64,000 nt of DNA, taken from assembly GCF_030433675.1 (NCBI RefSeq), contig NZ_JAROCB010000001.1:431333-495332 (forward strand), read 5' to 3'. This DNA comes from Leifsonia virtsii. GTDB taxonomy: Bacteria; Actinomycetota; Actinomycetes; Actinomycetales; Microbacteriaceae. The notes under the pieces were generated by a model. The model saw only the letters and a list, made by a program, of their open reading frames with translations, had not been told where the DNA came from and made no database searches. Position numbers and translations under genes: made by a program. How positions within the stretch are numbered: the stretch's first letter is position 1; the number at the start of each line of letters is the position of its first letter. Below, in pieces: positions 28,400 through 36,957 of the stretch.

Positions 28400-29608
28400 T
28401 CAGCCCTTCCGCGCCGCGCGCTTGTCGTAGTTGGGGTTCTCCCAGATCACGGTGCCGCCCTGGCCGAGGCCGACGCACATCGCGGTGATCCCGTAGCGCA
28501 CCTCCGGGTGCTCGGCGAACTGAGCCGCGAGCTGGATCATCAGGCGGACGCCGCTGGCCGCGAGCGGGTGGCCGATCGCGATCGCACCGCCCCACTGGTT
28601 GACGCGCGGGTCGTCGTCGTCGATCCCGAAGTGGTCGAGGAACGACAGCACCTGGATGGCGAACGCCTCGTTCAGCTCGAACAGGCCGATGTCGTCGATG
28701 GTCAGGCCCGCCTTGCGCAGCGCCTTCTCGGTGGACGGGACCGGGCCGATGCCCATGATCTCCGGCTCGACGCCGGCGAACGCGAAGCTCACCATCCGCA
28801 TCTTCGGGGTGAGGCCCAGCTCCTTGACGGCGTCGTGGGACGCGAGGAGCGAGGCGGTGGCGCCGTCGGTCAGGGGCGACGAGTTGCCCGCGGTGACGCG
28901 CCCGTGCGGGCGGAACGGCGTCTTGAGGGTGGCGAGACCCTCCATGGTGGTCTGCGGGCGCATGCCCTCGTCCTGCGTGGCGAGGCCCCAGCCCGACTCG
29001 GAGCGGATCGCGACCGGCACCAGGTCCGGCTGCAGCTTGCCCGCCTCGTACGCCGCGGCCGTCTTGTGCTGGCTGCGCATCGCGAAGCGGTCGGAGCGCT
29101 CCTTGGTGAGCGCGGGGAAGCGGTCGTGGATGCGCTCGGCGGTCATGCCCATGTTGAGCGCGTCCTCGGCGACCATCTTCTCGGAGAGGAAGCGCGGGTT
29201 CGGGTCGGCGCCGAAGCCCATCGGGTGGCGGCCCATGTGCTCGACGCCACCGGCGATCACGAGGTCGTAGGCGCCGAACGCGATGCCCGAGCCGAGCGTG
29301 GTGACGCTGGTCATGGCGCCCGCGCACATCCGGTCGATGGCGAAGCCCGGCACCGACTTCGGCAGCCCGGCGAGCAGCGCCGCCGTGCGGCCGAGGGTGA
29401 GCCCCTGGTCGCCCTGCTGGGTGGTGGCGGCGATCGCCACATCGTCGATCCGGTCCTTGGGCACCTCGGGGTTGCGCTCGAGCAGACCGATCATCGCCTT
29501 CACGACGAGGTCGTCCGCCCGGGTGTTCCAGTACTGCCCTTTTTCGCCGGCCCGCCCGAACGGAGTACGGACTCCGTCGACGAACACGACATCGTTCCTA
29601 TCGGCCAC
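28400..29608 (-). CDS. fadA: Acetyl-CoA acyltransferase (thiolase)
   Basis: A thiolase of 402 residues completing beta-oxidation by cleaving 3-ketoacyl-CoA. The acyl-accepting Cys95 lies in DRMCAGAM, the second catalytic Cys378 in AMCVGLGQGG, and His347 in GGAIAIGHPLAASG; FELNEAFA is also present. The GTG start at 29608 has GGGAGG just upstream; ATGs further up lack such a site. It is first in an operon with fadB. In this context the degradative acyltransferase role is more likely than biosynthetic acetoacetyl-CoA formation. Confidence 0.93.
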   Translation of the reverse strand: MADRNDVVFVDGVRTPFGRAGEKGQYWNTRADDLVVKAMIGLLERNPEVPKDRIDDVAIAATTQQGDQGLTLGRTAALLAGLPKSVPGFAIDRMCAGAMTSVTTLGSGIAFGAYDLVIAGGVEHMGRHPMGFGADPNPRFLSEKMVAEDALNMGMTAERIHDRFPALTKERSDRFAMRSQHKTAAAYEAGKLQPDLVPVAIRSESGWGLATQDEGMRPQTTMEGLATLKTPFRPHGRVTAGNSSPLTDGATASLLASHDAVKELGLTPKMRMVSFAFAGVEPEIMGIGPVPSTEKALRKAGLTIDDIGLFELNEAFAIQVLSFLDHFGIDDDDPRVNQWGGAIAIGHPLAASGVRLMIQLAAQFAEHPEVRYGITAMCVGLGQGGTVIWENPNYDKRAARKG

Positions 29609-29681
29609 AGTGCCTCCCAAATCAAGGTCGGGAACGATCCTAGGTACACGACTGTGCACGAAAAGAATCGTTTGATCCTTC

Positions 29682-30878
29682 CTACGAAACGGGCTCGGAC
29701 CCGTCGTCGGCGTTTTGGGGCCCTTCTACAAAAGCCTGGGCGATCACCTGTGCGGTTGCATCAACCTGCCAGGGTCGTGCGCCGTGCGCCGCGAGCGCCT
29801 CTCCGACGCTCTGCGGGGTGATCTCGGCCGGCGGCGCCCAGGCCACCCGGCGCAGCGTGTCCGGGGTGAGCAGGTTCTCCAGCGGGATGGCGCGCTCCTC
29901 CGACACAGCGGTGAGCGCCGTGCGGGCGGCCTTCAGCCGGGCGTCGGCGTCCGGGTTGCGGTCGGCCCAGGCGCGCGGCGGCGGCAGGCTGTCGCCGGTG
30001 CCGCGCAGCACCGGGAGGTCGTCGGTGGTGCGACCGGCCTCGATGGCCGCCCACCAGCGGTCGAGCTCGGTGCGGCTGGCGCGTCCGGTGAACTCCCGCA
30101 TCGCCGCGAGCGCGCGCTTGCTGTCGGGCATCGCCTTCGCCGCGGCGGTCAGCGACGCGTCGGGGACCAGGCGGCCGGGGGCGGTGTCGAGCTCGCGCGC
30201 CAGCGCGTCCCGGCTGAGCCACAGCTCGCGGGCGACCGCCAGGTTGCGCAGGCCGCGGATCGAGTGGATGCCGGACAGCCGGCGCCAGGGCTCGGCCCGC
30301 ACCGGGACGAGGTCGCGCACCAGCTCGTCGGCGAACTCCTGCCGTGCGATCTCGAGCTTGCCCGCCTCCTCCAGCAGGGCGGCGATGGCGTCGCGCAGGT
30401 CGGGCAGCAGCTCGACGTCGAGGGCGGCGTAGGTGAGCCACGGCTCGGGCAGCGGACGCGTCGACCAGTCGGCCGCGCTGTGCTCCTTGGCCAGGTGGAT
30501 GCCGAGCAGCTCCTCCACGACCGTGCCGAGGCCGACCCGCGGCATCCCGAGCAGGCGTGCGGCGAGTTCGGTGTCGAACACGATCGACGGGTCCAGCCCG
30601 ACCTCGCGGAGGCAGGTGAGGTCCTGCGTGGCCGCGTGCAGCACCCACTCGTCGTCGTGGATGGCCTCGTTCAGCTCGTCGAAGCGGCCGACCGCGGGCG
30701 GGTCGAACAGGAACGTGCCGGATCCGCGGCGGAAGACCTGGATCAGGTAGGCCCGCTGAGAGTACTTGAAGCCGCTCGCCCGCTCCGCGTCCACCGCGAT
30801 GGGGCCTTCGCCCGCAGCGATGCGCTCGACCGCGGACAGGTAGCCCTCGCGCGTGTCGATGACGGAGTGCTCAGCCAC
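29682..30878 (-). CDS. RNase D-like 3'-5' exonuclease with HRDC domain
   Basis: A 398-residue protein. The N-terminal DEDD exonuclease domain shows IAVDAERASGF (exonuclease motif I), ATQDLTCLREVGL (motif II) and TYAALDVELLPDL (motif III with the Tyr-x3-Asp arrangement). An HRDC domain follows at about residues 210-290 (RNLAVARELWLSRDALARELD). It probably trims 3' ends of RNA such as tRNA precursors. It overlaps the DUF3000 gene by 8 bases, so the two are coupled; that pairing is common in actinobacteria. Confidence 0.88.
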   Translation of the reverse strand: MAEHSVIDTREGYLSAVERIAAGEGPIAVDAERASGFKYSQRAYLIQVFRRGSGTFLFDPPAVGRFDELNEAIHDDEWVLHAATQDLTCLREVGLDPSIVFDTELAARLLGMPRVGLGTVVEELLGIHLAKEHSAADWSTRPLPEPWLTYAALDVELLPDLRDAIAALLEEAGKLEIARQEFADELVRDLVPVRAEPWRRLSGIHSIRGLRNLAVARELWLSRDALARELDTAPGRLVPDASLTAAAKAMPDSKRALAAMREFTGRASRTELDRWWAAIEAGRTTDDLPVLRGTGDSLPPPRAWADRNPDADARLKAARTALTAVSEERAIPLENLLTPDTLRRVAWAPPAEITPQSVGEALAAHGARPWQVDATAQVIAQAFVEGPQNADDGSEPVS

Positions 30879-31482
30879 GCGGTGCCTTCCTCGACGCGGA
30901 CGTGCGGGCGCTCAGCAGGCTCACGCCCTCGCCGGTCGGCGGCAGGCCCGCGAGCATGCACAGCAGCTCGCCCCAGCCCTCGACGTGCGCCGAGACGTCC
31001 GACTCCAACGGGCTCCAGGAGGCGCGCAGCTCGATCTGGGAGCCGTCGCCCTGCGCGGCGAGTTCGCCGAAGCCGGTGGAGATGATCTTCGTCGCGGTGC
31101 CGCTGGCCGCGGTGTAGCGGGCGTGCCGGGCGTCGAGCGCATCCACCAGCCACGACCATGCGACGTCGGCGAGGAACGGGTCGAGTCCGATGTCCGTCTC
31201 CAGCGGCGCCTGGGCGAAGCAGACGATGCGGAACGGGCCGCCCCACGCCTCCGGCTCTTCGGGATCGTAGAGCAGGATGAAGCGTCCGGTGCCGAGGTCC
31301 GAGTCGCTGCCGTGGCGCGCCGGTCGCACGTCCGCCGCGAGCGCGACCGAGTACGGGGCCAGCTGCGCGGGCGCGGGGATCTCCTCGATCACGAGCTCCG
31401 GACGCGACACTGCGGCTCGGATGGACTGCAGCGCCGTGGCGAACTCCGCCGGGTGCTGCGGTGTGGATGTCGGTGTCGGCAC
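30871..31482 (-). CDS. DUF3000 family protein
   Basis: A 203-residue soluble protein matching DUF3000: PAQLAPYSVALAADV, GRFILLYDPEEPEAWGGPFRIVCFAQAPLE, ISTGFGELAAQGDGSQIELRASW. Function unknown. TAGTGT ends 7 bases before the GTG at 31482 on the minus strand and there is no Shine-Dalgarno, suggesting a leaderless mRNA. It is the first gene of a two-gene operon with the RNase D-like gene, so a link to RNA processing is possible but unproven. Confidence 0.85.
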   Translation of the reverse strand: MPTPTSTPQHPAEFATALQSIRAAVSRPELVIEEIPAPAQLAPYSVALAADVRPARHGSDSDLGTGRFILLYDPEEPEAWGGPFRIVCFAQAPLETDIGLDPFLADVAWSWLVDALDARHARYTAASGTATKIISTGFGELAAQGDGSQIELRASWSPLESDVSAHVEGWGELLCMLAGLPPTGEGVSLLSARTSASRKAPRG

Positions 31483-31583
31483 GCTTCGAACACTAGAAGC
31501 CTTTCCCGCGTCCCGTCTGTAAGGCACGCCGCCTGAGGAAGTCCTGAGGGCGGCCGACCGGTCGCGCCGGTACGCTGCTGACC

Positions 31584-32777
31584 ATGACGGCACGCGGCAC
31601 GGGATCGGCGTTCGGCAGGGCACTCGGGACCGCGGCGATCGTCGCGGGCGGCCTCGCGCTCGCCACCGCGGCGGGCGCCGCCTGGGTGACCACCCGCGTC
31701 GCCCGCACCGTGATCACGCCGGTGCGGCGCCGCCCGCAGAACCAGACCATCCGCTCGTTCGACGAGACGCTCGGGACGGTGACGCTGCGCGACACCCCGG
31801 ACGCGGCGATGCCCGGCCGGTTCGGCCTGTGGTGGGGGAGCGAGACCGCCTTCGCGAAGCTCGGCGGCCTGATCGAGCGCGGCGACGGGACGGTGACCCG
31901 CGAGCTCGAACGCGTCGAGTTCGGCGAGCTGCGCGAGGGCCGAGCCCGCATCTCCGGGTACTACTACCTGCAGCCGGAGGAGCTCGGCCTGCCGGTGAAC
32001 AGCGTCGAGATCGACACCGACCTCGGCCAGGCTCCCGCATGGGTGTTCCCGGCGCCGGAGGGCGCAGGCGACGACCGCTGGGTGATCCAGGTGCACGGCT
32101 GGGGCGCCACCCGACAGGAGGGTCTGCGCGCCGTCCGGGTCTACCACGAGGCCGGATTCACCTGCCTGCTCGCCTCCTACCGCAACGACGGCGACGCCCC
32201 CGAGAGCGAGGACCGCCGCTACGGGCTCGGCGGCACCGAGTGGCGTGACATCGAGGCGGCGATCGGCTACGCGGCAGAGCACGGCGCCCGCTCGATCGTG
32301 CTGATGGGCTGGTCGATGGGCGGCGCCGTCGTGCTGCAGACCATCACCCGCTCCCGGTCGCTGGATCTGGTGACGGGCATCGTCCTGGAGTCGCCGGTCA
32401 TCGACTGGATCGACACCCTGGAGTACCAGGGCAACCTCCTGCGGCTCCCCGACGTGGTGACCCGCGCCGCCATGCGCCTCATCGAGTCGGAGTGGAGCGG
32501 GCCGATCACCGGCCAGGGCGCCCCGATCGACCTGCGCAGCATGGACTTCGTCGCCCGCGCCTCCGAGCTCAGCCTCCCGATGCTCATCCTGCACAGCGAC
32601 GACGACGGCTTCGTCCCCTCCACCGGGTCCCGCGCGCTCGCCGCGGCGCGCAGCGACATCGTCACCCTGGTGTCGTTCGACGTGGCCCTCCACACCAAGC
32701 TGTGGAACTACGACGAGGCGAAGTGGACCGCCGCCATCGCCGGCTGGCTCGCCGAGCACGTGCCGGCGCAGGACTAG
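31584..32777 (+). CDS. Membrane-anchored alpha/beta hydrolase
   Basis: A 397-residue protein. An N-terminal hydrophobic stretch (about residues 12-38, ALGTAAIVAGGLALATAAGA) probably anchors it or is a signal sequence. The rest is an alpha/beta hydrolase: HGWG oxyanion region, nucleophile Ser in GWSMGGAV, acid in HSDDDGFVP and His in FDVALHTKLW. Substrate unknown; esterase or peptidase both possible. TACGCT ends 7 bases before the ATG, suggesting leaderless transcription. Its stop overlaps that of the convergent SufE-like gene by 4 bases, with no terminator hairpin between. Confidence 0.85.
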   Translation: MTARGTGSAFGRALGTAAIVAGGLALATAAGAAWVTTRVARTVITPVRRRPQNQTIRSFDETLGTVTLRDTPDAAMPGRFGLWWGSETAFAKLGGLIERGDGTVTRELERVEFGELREGRARISGYYYLQPEELGLPVNSVEIDTDLGQAPAWVFPAPEGAGDDRWVIQVHGWGATRQEGLRAVRVYHEAGFTCLLASYRNDGDAPESEDRRYGLGGTEWRDIEAAIGYAAEHGARSIVLMGWSMGGAVVLQTITRSRSLDLVTGIVLESPVIDWIDTLEYQGNLLRLPDVVTRAAMRLIESEWSGPITGQGAPIDLRSMDFVARASELSLPMLILHSDDDGFVPSTGSRALAAARSDIVTLVSFDVALHTKLWNYDEAKWTAAIAGWLAEHVPAQD

Positions 32778-33208
32778 GCGGCGAGCTTCTCCCGCACCTG
32801 GCGCTTCGCCCGGCCGAGCAGCGCCGACATGCCGCGGAGGCGGAGCGGCGACACGGCGGCCGCCAGACCGAGCGTCTGCGGGAAGTCGTCCGGCACCGCG
32901 AGCACCTCGTCGGCGGTCAGGCCGGCGAGGCCCTGCACCAGGATGGACGCGAACCCGCGCGTCGTCGGCGCCTCCCGCGGTGCGGTGGCGAACAGGTGCA
33001 CGACACCGGCCGCATCCACCTCGACGAAGATGAACACGGGCGCCTGGCACTCCTCGACCCGCTCCAGTAGATCGGGATGGTCGCGGTAGCGCTCCGGCAG
33101 CTCGGGCAGCTCGTCCGAGAACTCCAGCAGCAGCTGCAGCCGGTCGTTCTGCTCCAGCGCCTGGAAGTCGTCACGGATCTCAGCCAGAGTGCCCGTCAGT
33201 TCGGTCAT
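32774..33208 (-). CDS. SufE-family sulfur acceptor protein
   Basis: A 144-residue SufE homologue. Cys54 in VEECQAPVF is the conserved persulfide-accepting cysteine, and the motif ATAPREAPTTRGFASILVQ belongs to the family. SufE proteins take sulfur from a cysteine desulfurase for Fe-S cluster assembly, although no suf genes are visible here. It lies 47 bases after a sulfurtransferase gene on the same strand, a common actinobacterial pairing. TAGCCT ends 6 bases before the ATG, so it may have its own leaderless promoter. Confidence 0.88.
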   Translation of the reverse strand: MTELTGTLAEIRDDFQALEQNDRLQLLLEFSDELPELPERYRDHPDLLERVEECQAPVFIFVEVDAAGVVHLFATAPREAPTTRGFASILVQGLAGLTADEVLAVPDDFPQTLGLAAAVSPLRLRGMSALLGRAKRQVREKLAA

Positions 33209-33255
33209 CCCTCAAGGCTACGTCGGATTCGCACTGCGCCGGAGCCGGCGACGAC

Positions 33256-34155
33256 TCAGCGGGACGGGACTTCGCCCGGCTCGCTGCCCGTCACGATCGG
33301 GACGCGCACGGCCGAGCCCCACTCCGTCCACGAGCCGTCGTAGTTCTTCACGTTCTCGAAGCCGAGCAGGTGCGTGAGCACGAACCAGGTGTGGCTGGAG
33401 CGCTCGCCGATGCGGCAGTAGGCGATCACGTCATCGCCCGGCTTCAGCCCTGCGCCGTCGAGGTAGACCTCCTCGAGCTCCGCCCGGCGCTTGAACGTGG
33501 CGTCGGGGGCGGCGGCCTTCGCCCACGGCACGGACTTCGCCGACGGGATGTGACCGGCACGCAGCGCGCCCTCGGTCGGGTACCCGGGGATCTCGGTGCG
33601 CTCGCCGCTGTACTCCTCGGGCGAGCGGACGTCGATCAGGGGCCGGCCGAGGTGGGCGAGCACGTCCTCCTTGAAGGCGCGCACGACCGTGTCGTCGCGC
33701 TCCACCACCGGGTACTCGACCGCGGCGGGCGTCGGCACCTCGCGGGTGATCTCCCTGCCTTCGGCGATCCATTTGTCGCGGCCGCCGTCGAGCAGCCGCA
33801 CGTCTTCGTGGCCGAACAGGGTGAAGACCCACAGCGCGTAGGCGGCCCACCAGTTGTTCTTGTCGCCGTAGATCACGACCGTGGTGTCGCGCGCGATGCC
33901 CTTCGAACCGAGCAGCTCGGCGAAGCGCTCGGAGCTGACGTAGTCGCGGACGACCGGGTCGTTGAGGTCGGTGTGCCAGTCGATCTTGACGGAGCCGGGG
34001 ATGTGGCCGGTGTCGTACAGGAGCACGTCCTCGTCCGACTCCACGACCGCGAGACCGGGTTCGCCCAGGTGCGCGGCGAGCCATTCGGTGCTCACCAACC
34101 GCTCGGGGTGCGCGTAGCCGGCGAACTCGGGCGACGGGTCGGTCTCGATGGTCAT
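33256..34155 (-). CDS. sseA: Thiosulfate/3-mercaptopyruvate sulfurtransferase, tandem rhodanese
   Basis: A two-domain rhodanese of 299 residues. The inactive N-terminal domain ([37 protein letters not shown]) is followed by the catalytic domain with the active-site Cys247 in [13 protein letters not shown]. It transfers a sulfane sulfur from thiosulfate or mercaptopyruvate to an acceptor. The ATG at 34155 has AAGGAG just upstream. The SufE-like protein encoded next could be the sulfur acceptor, but that is inference. It is divergent from zapE. Confidence 0.92.
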   Translation of the reverse strand: MTIETDPSPEFAGYAHPERLVSTEWLAAHLGEPGLAVVESDEDVLLYDTGHIPGSVKIDWHTDLNDPVVRDYVSSERFAELLGSKGIARDTTVVIYGDKNNWWAAYALWVFTLFGHEDVRLLDGGRDKWIAEGREITREVPTPAAVEYPVVERDDTVVRAFKEDVLAHLGRPLIDVRSPEEYSGERTEIPGYPTEGALRAGHIPSAKSVPWAKAAAPDATFKRRAELEEVYLDGAGLKPGDDVIAYCRIGERSSHTWFVLTHLLGFENVKNYDGSWTEWGSAVRVPIVTGSEPGEVPSR

Positions 34156-34305
34156 GCGGTCTCTCCTTGCGAAGTGCGTCCAGGATCCGGTCCGCATCGC
34201 GGGACTAGGCTGGATGAGCCCCGCGAGCGCAGGCGATCTACGTCCAGCGTATGCGGCCGGAAGCGCACGCGGGTAAGACTTCGACACAAAGGTGCACAAC
34301 ACGCC

Positions 34306-35361
34306 ATGACCCTCGAACAGACCGGCGCCCTTCCGCGTCTCGCCGACCGCTCGCCCGAGATCACGGGCGCCGAGATCGCCGGGAGCCTGGTCCCTCCGTC
34401 GCAGTTCGAGCACGCCAGCTTCGAGTCATACCGGCCCGACCACGACTACCCCTCGCAGGCCGAGGCGGTGGCGACCCTGAAGCTGTTCGCCAAGTCGTGG
34501 GAGCCGCAGCGCCCGGCCGGCCTGTTCAGCCGCAACCGCAGGAAGGTCGAGGCGATGAAGCCCGGCGTCTACCTCGACGGCGGCTTCGGCGTCGGCAAGA
34601 CCCACCTGCTCGCGGCGCTCTGGCACGAGGCCCCCGGCCCCAAGTACTTCGGCACCTTCATCGAGTACACCGCGCTCGTCGGAGCGCTCGGCTACGCGGG
34701 CGCGGTCGACCTGCTCCGCGGCTCGACCCTGATCTCCATCGACGAGTTCGAGCTCGACGACCCGGGCGACACCATGATGATGACCAGGATGCTCGGCGAG
34801 CTCGTCGCCTCCGGCACCCGCATCGCCGCCACCAGCAACACGCCGCCGAACGCGCTCGGCGAGGGCCGGTTCGCCGCCAGCGACTTCCTCCGCGAGATCC
34901 AGTCGCTGTCGTCGAACTTCCAGACCATCCGCATCGACGGCCTCGACTACCGTCGCCGCGACACCACCGGCACCGCCATCACCGTCGACCGCGCCGACTA
35001 CGACCGCGCGCTCGCCGCGATGGCCGGGCGAGGGGAGACGGTCACCAGCGACGGCTTCCAGGACCTCATCGCGCACCTGGCGACCGTCCACCCGTCGCGG
35101 TACATCAAGATGATCGAGGGCGTGGATGTGATCGGCCTCACCGACGTGGAGGTGCTGCACGACCAGATGGCCGCGCTGCGCCTGGTCGCCTTCATCGACC
35201 GCGTCTACGACGCCGAGATCCCGGTGGTGCAGACCGGCGTCCCGCTGAGCGAGGTGTTCGACGACGAGATGCTCGGCGGCGGCTACCGCAAGAAGTACCT
35301 CCGCTCGACCTCCCGCATGATCGCGCTCACCGCGGGCGAGCTGCCGCCCCACGACGACTGA
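34306..35361 (+). CDS. zapE: ZapE-like AFG1-family ATPase
   Basis: A 351-residue AAA-type ATPase of the AFG1/ZapE family, linked in other bacteria to Z-ring constriction. Walker A is GGFGVGKTH, Walker B is [13 protein letters not shown], and the sensor region is [26 protein letters not shown] ends the conserved core. It is shorter than proteobacterial relatives, as usual in actinobacteria. The start ATG at 34306 lies 95 bases after a possible -10 (TAGGCT, 34206-34211). It is divergent from the sulfurtransferase gene. Confidence 0.9.
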   Translation: MTLEQTGALPRLADRSPEITGAEIAGSLVPPSQFEHASFESYRPDHDYPSQAEAVATLKLFAKSWEPQRPAGLFSRNRRKVEAMKPGVYLDGGFGVGKTHLLAALWHEAPGPKYFGTFIEYTALVGALGYAGAVDLLRGSTLISIDEFELDDPGDTMMMTRMLGELVASGTRIAATSNTPPNALGEGRFAASDFLREIQSLSSNFQTIRIDGLDYRRRDTTGTAITVDRADYDRALAAMAGRGETVTSDGFQDLIAHLATVHPSRYIKMIEGVDVIGLTDVEVLHDQMAALRLVAFIDRVYDAEIPVVQTGVPLSEVFDDEMLGGGYRKKYLRSTSRMIALTAGELPPHDD

Positions 35362-35463
35362 GCCGGCGGGCTCGCCCGGCACGCACTCCCCGGCGAACAC
35401 GAGGCGCCCGGCGAGCAGATCGGCAGCCTCCCGAAACACAGTGTTTACACGACGCCGGGATGC

Positions 35464-35479
35464 GTAACCTCCGCGAAAC
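35464..35479 (+). promoter_or_regulatory. GlnR-box-like site upstream of amt
   Basis: GTAAC-N6-GAAAC at 35464-35479 fits the actinobacterial GlnR consensus GTnAC-N6-GAAAC, 91 bases before the ammonium transporter start. A related imperfect element, GAAACACAGTGTTTAC, lies at 35433-35448. Nitrogen control of amt by GlnR is well known in actinobacteria, so the site is plausible. No glnR gene is in the window. Confidence 0.5.
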
Positions 35480-35569
35480 ACGTCCAGCCCTCTGTCGAAA
35501 CCTCCTGGTCTGAGACTGGCTCCACCCCGAAACCCGAGGGGTGCACGCACAGAGAGGTAGACAATTCGC

Positions 35570-36853
35570 ATGGTGCTCCACACAGCAGCGGACTACGCGG
35601 AGGCAGGGACGGTCAACGCCCTGTGGCTCCTGGTCGCCGCAGCCCTCGTTCTGCTGATGACCCCCGGTGTCGCCTTCTTCTACGGCGGCATGGTCCGCGC
35701 GAAGAGCGTCATCAGCATGATGATGATGAGCTTCGGGGCCATGGCCCTCGTCGGCGTCCTCTGGGTCGTCTACGGCTACGGGCTCGCGTTCGGCCCCGCC
35801 AGCATCCCCCACTTCCTCGGAACGCCGGACTGGTTCCTCTCCAGCCTGATGGGCAAGGACGGCATCACGCCTGACCTGAGCGGTCTCGCCTTCGCCGGCT
35901 TCCAGGCCACGTTCGCCATCATCACCGTCGCGCTGATCTCCGGTGCGATCGCCGACCGCGCCAAGTTCGGCTCGTGGATGGTGTTCGCCGGCATCTGGGT
36001 GACCATCGTCTACTTCCCGGTCGCGTACTGGGTGTTCAACCTCGCCGACGGCTGGGCCCCGGCCGTGCTCCACGTGAACGACTTCGCCGGCGGAACCGCG
36101 GTGCACATCAACGCCGGTGCTGCGGGTCTCGCGCTCGCCCTCGTCCTCGGCAAGCGCGTCGGCTTCCAGAAGGGCATGTCGAAGCCGCACAACGTCCCGC
36201 TGACCCTGCTCGGCGCCGCCCTGCTGTGGTTCGGCTGGTTCGGTTTCAACGCCGGTTCCGAGGCCGCGGTCGACGGCGTCGCCGCGATCGCCTGGGTCAA
36301 CACCCTCGCCGCCCCCGCCGCCGCGACCATCGGCTGGCTGATCGTCGAGAAGTTCAAGGACGGCAAGCCGACCTCGATCGGCGCCGCGTCGGGTGCCGTC
36401 GCCGGCCTGGTCGCGATCACCCCGGCCTGTAACATCCTGACCCCGGGCTTCGCGATCCTCCTCGGCCTCGTCGCCGGCGCCGTCTGCGCCCTGGCCATCG
36501 ACCTGAAGTTCCGCCTCGGCTTCGACGACTCGCTCGACGTGGTCGGCATCCACCTCGTCGGCGGCCTCATCGGAACGCTGTGGATCGGCTTCTTCGGCTT
36601 CACCCACATTTACAACTCGAAGGGCGAGGCGACGGACAAGTTCTCCAGCCTGCTCTACGGCGGCAGCTTCTACCAGCTGGGCGTGCAGGCCGTCGGTGCC
36701 TTCGCGGTGCTGATCTACTCCTTCGTCCTGGCCTACGCCATCGGCTGGGTCATCCAGAAGACGATGGGCTTCCGCATCAAGAACGAGGACGAGCTCGCCG
36801 GCGTCGACACGGTCGTGCACGGCGAGGAGGGCTACGCGCTCGAGACGGTCTGA
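35570..36853 (+). CDS. amt: Ammonium transporter
   Basis: Amt/MEP/Rh channel of 427 residues with about eleven membrane helices. The pore residues are intact: the twin histidines are His179 (DFAGGTAVHINAG) and His328 (VVGIHLVGG), and the conserved Asp171 is present. FYGGMVRAKS and WFGWFGFNAGSE are further signatures. It imports ammonium/ammonia, probably under nitrogen control through the upstream GlnR-like site. No glnK or glnD follows, which is the usual actinobacterial arrangement; a degenerate paralogue sits there instead. Confidence 0.96.
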   Translation: MVLHTAADYAEAGTVNALWLLVAAALVLLMTPGVAFFYGGMVRAKSVISMMMMSFGAMALVGVLWVVYGYGLAFGPASIPHFLGTPDWFLSSLMGKDGITPDLSGLAFAGFQATFAIITVALISGAIADRAKFGSWMVFAGIWVTIVYFPVAYWVFNLADGWAPAVLHVNDFAGGTAVHINAGAAGLALALVLGKRVGFQKGMSKPHNVPLTLLGAALLWFGWFGFNAGSEAAVDGVAAIAWVNTLAAPAAATIGWLIVEKFKDGKPTSIGAASGAVAGLVAITPACNILTPGFAILLGLVAGAVCALAIDLKFRLGFDDSLDVVGIHLVGGLIGTLWIGFFGFTHIYNSKGEATDKFSSLLYGGSFYQLGVQAVGAFAVLIYSFVLAYAIGWVIQKTMGFRIKNEDELAGVDTVVHGEEGYALETV

Positions 36854-36878
36854 GCGCAGGCCGATCACTCGGAGCACC

Positions 36879-36912
36879 GAACGGGGTGCCGCCTTCGGGC
36901 GGCGCCCCGTTC
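36879..36912 (+). terminator. Hairpin between amt and its paralogue
   Basis: GAACGGGGTGCCGCC and GGCGGCGCCCCGTTC pair almost perfectly around TTCG, 25 bases after the amt stop. It probably terminates or attenuates amt transcription before the paralogue. There is no long T tract. Confidence 0.6.
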
Positions 36913-36957
36913 CGCTGTCGCTAGGGTGTGCTTGACGGTTTCCGGCGAAGGAGAGGC

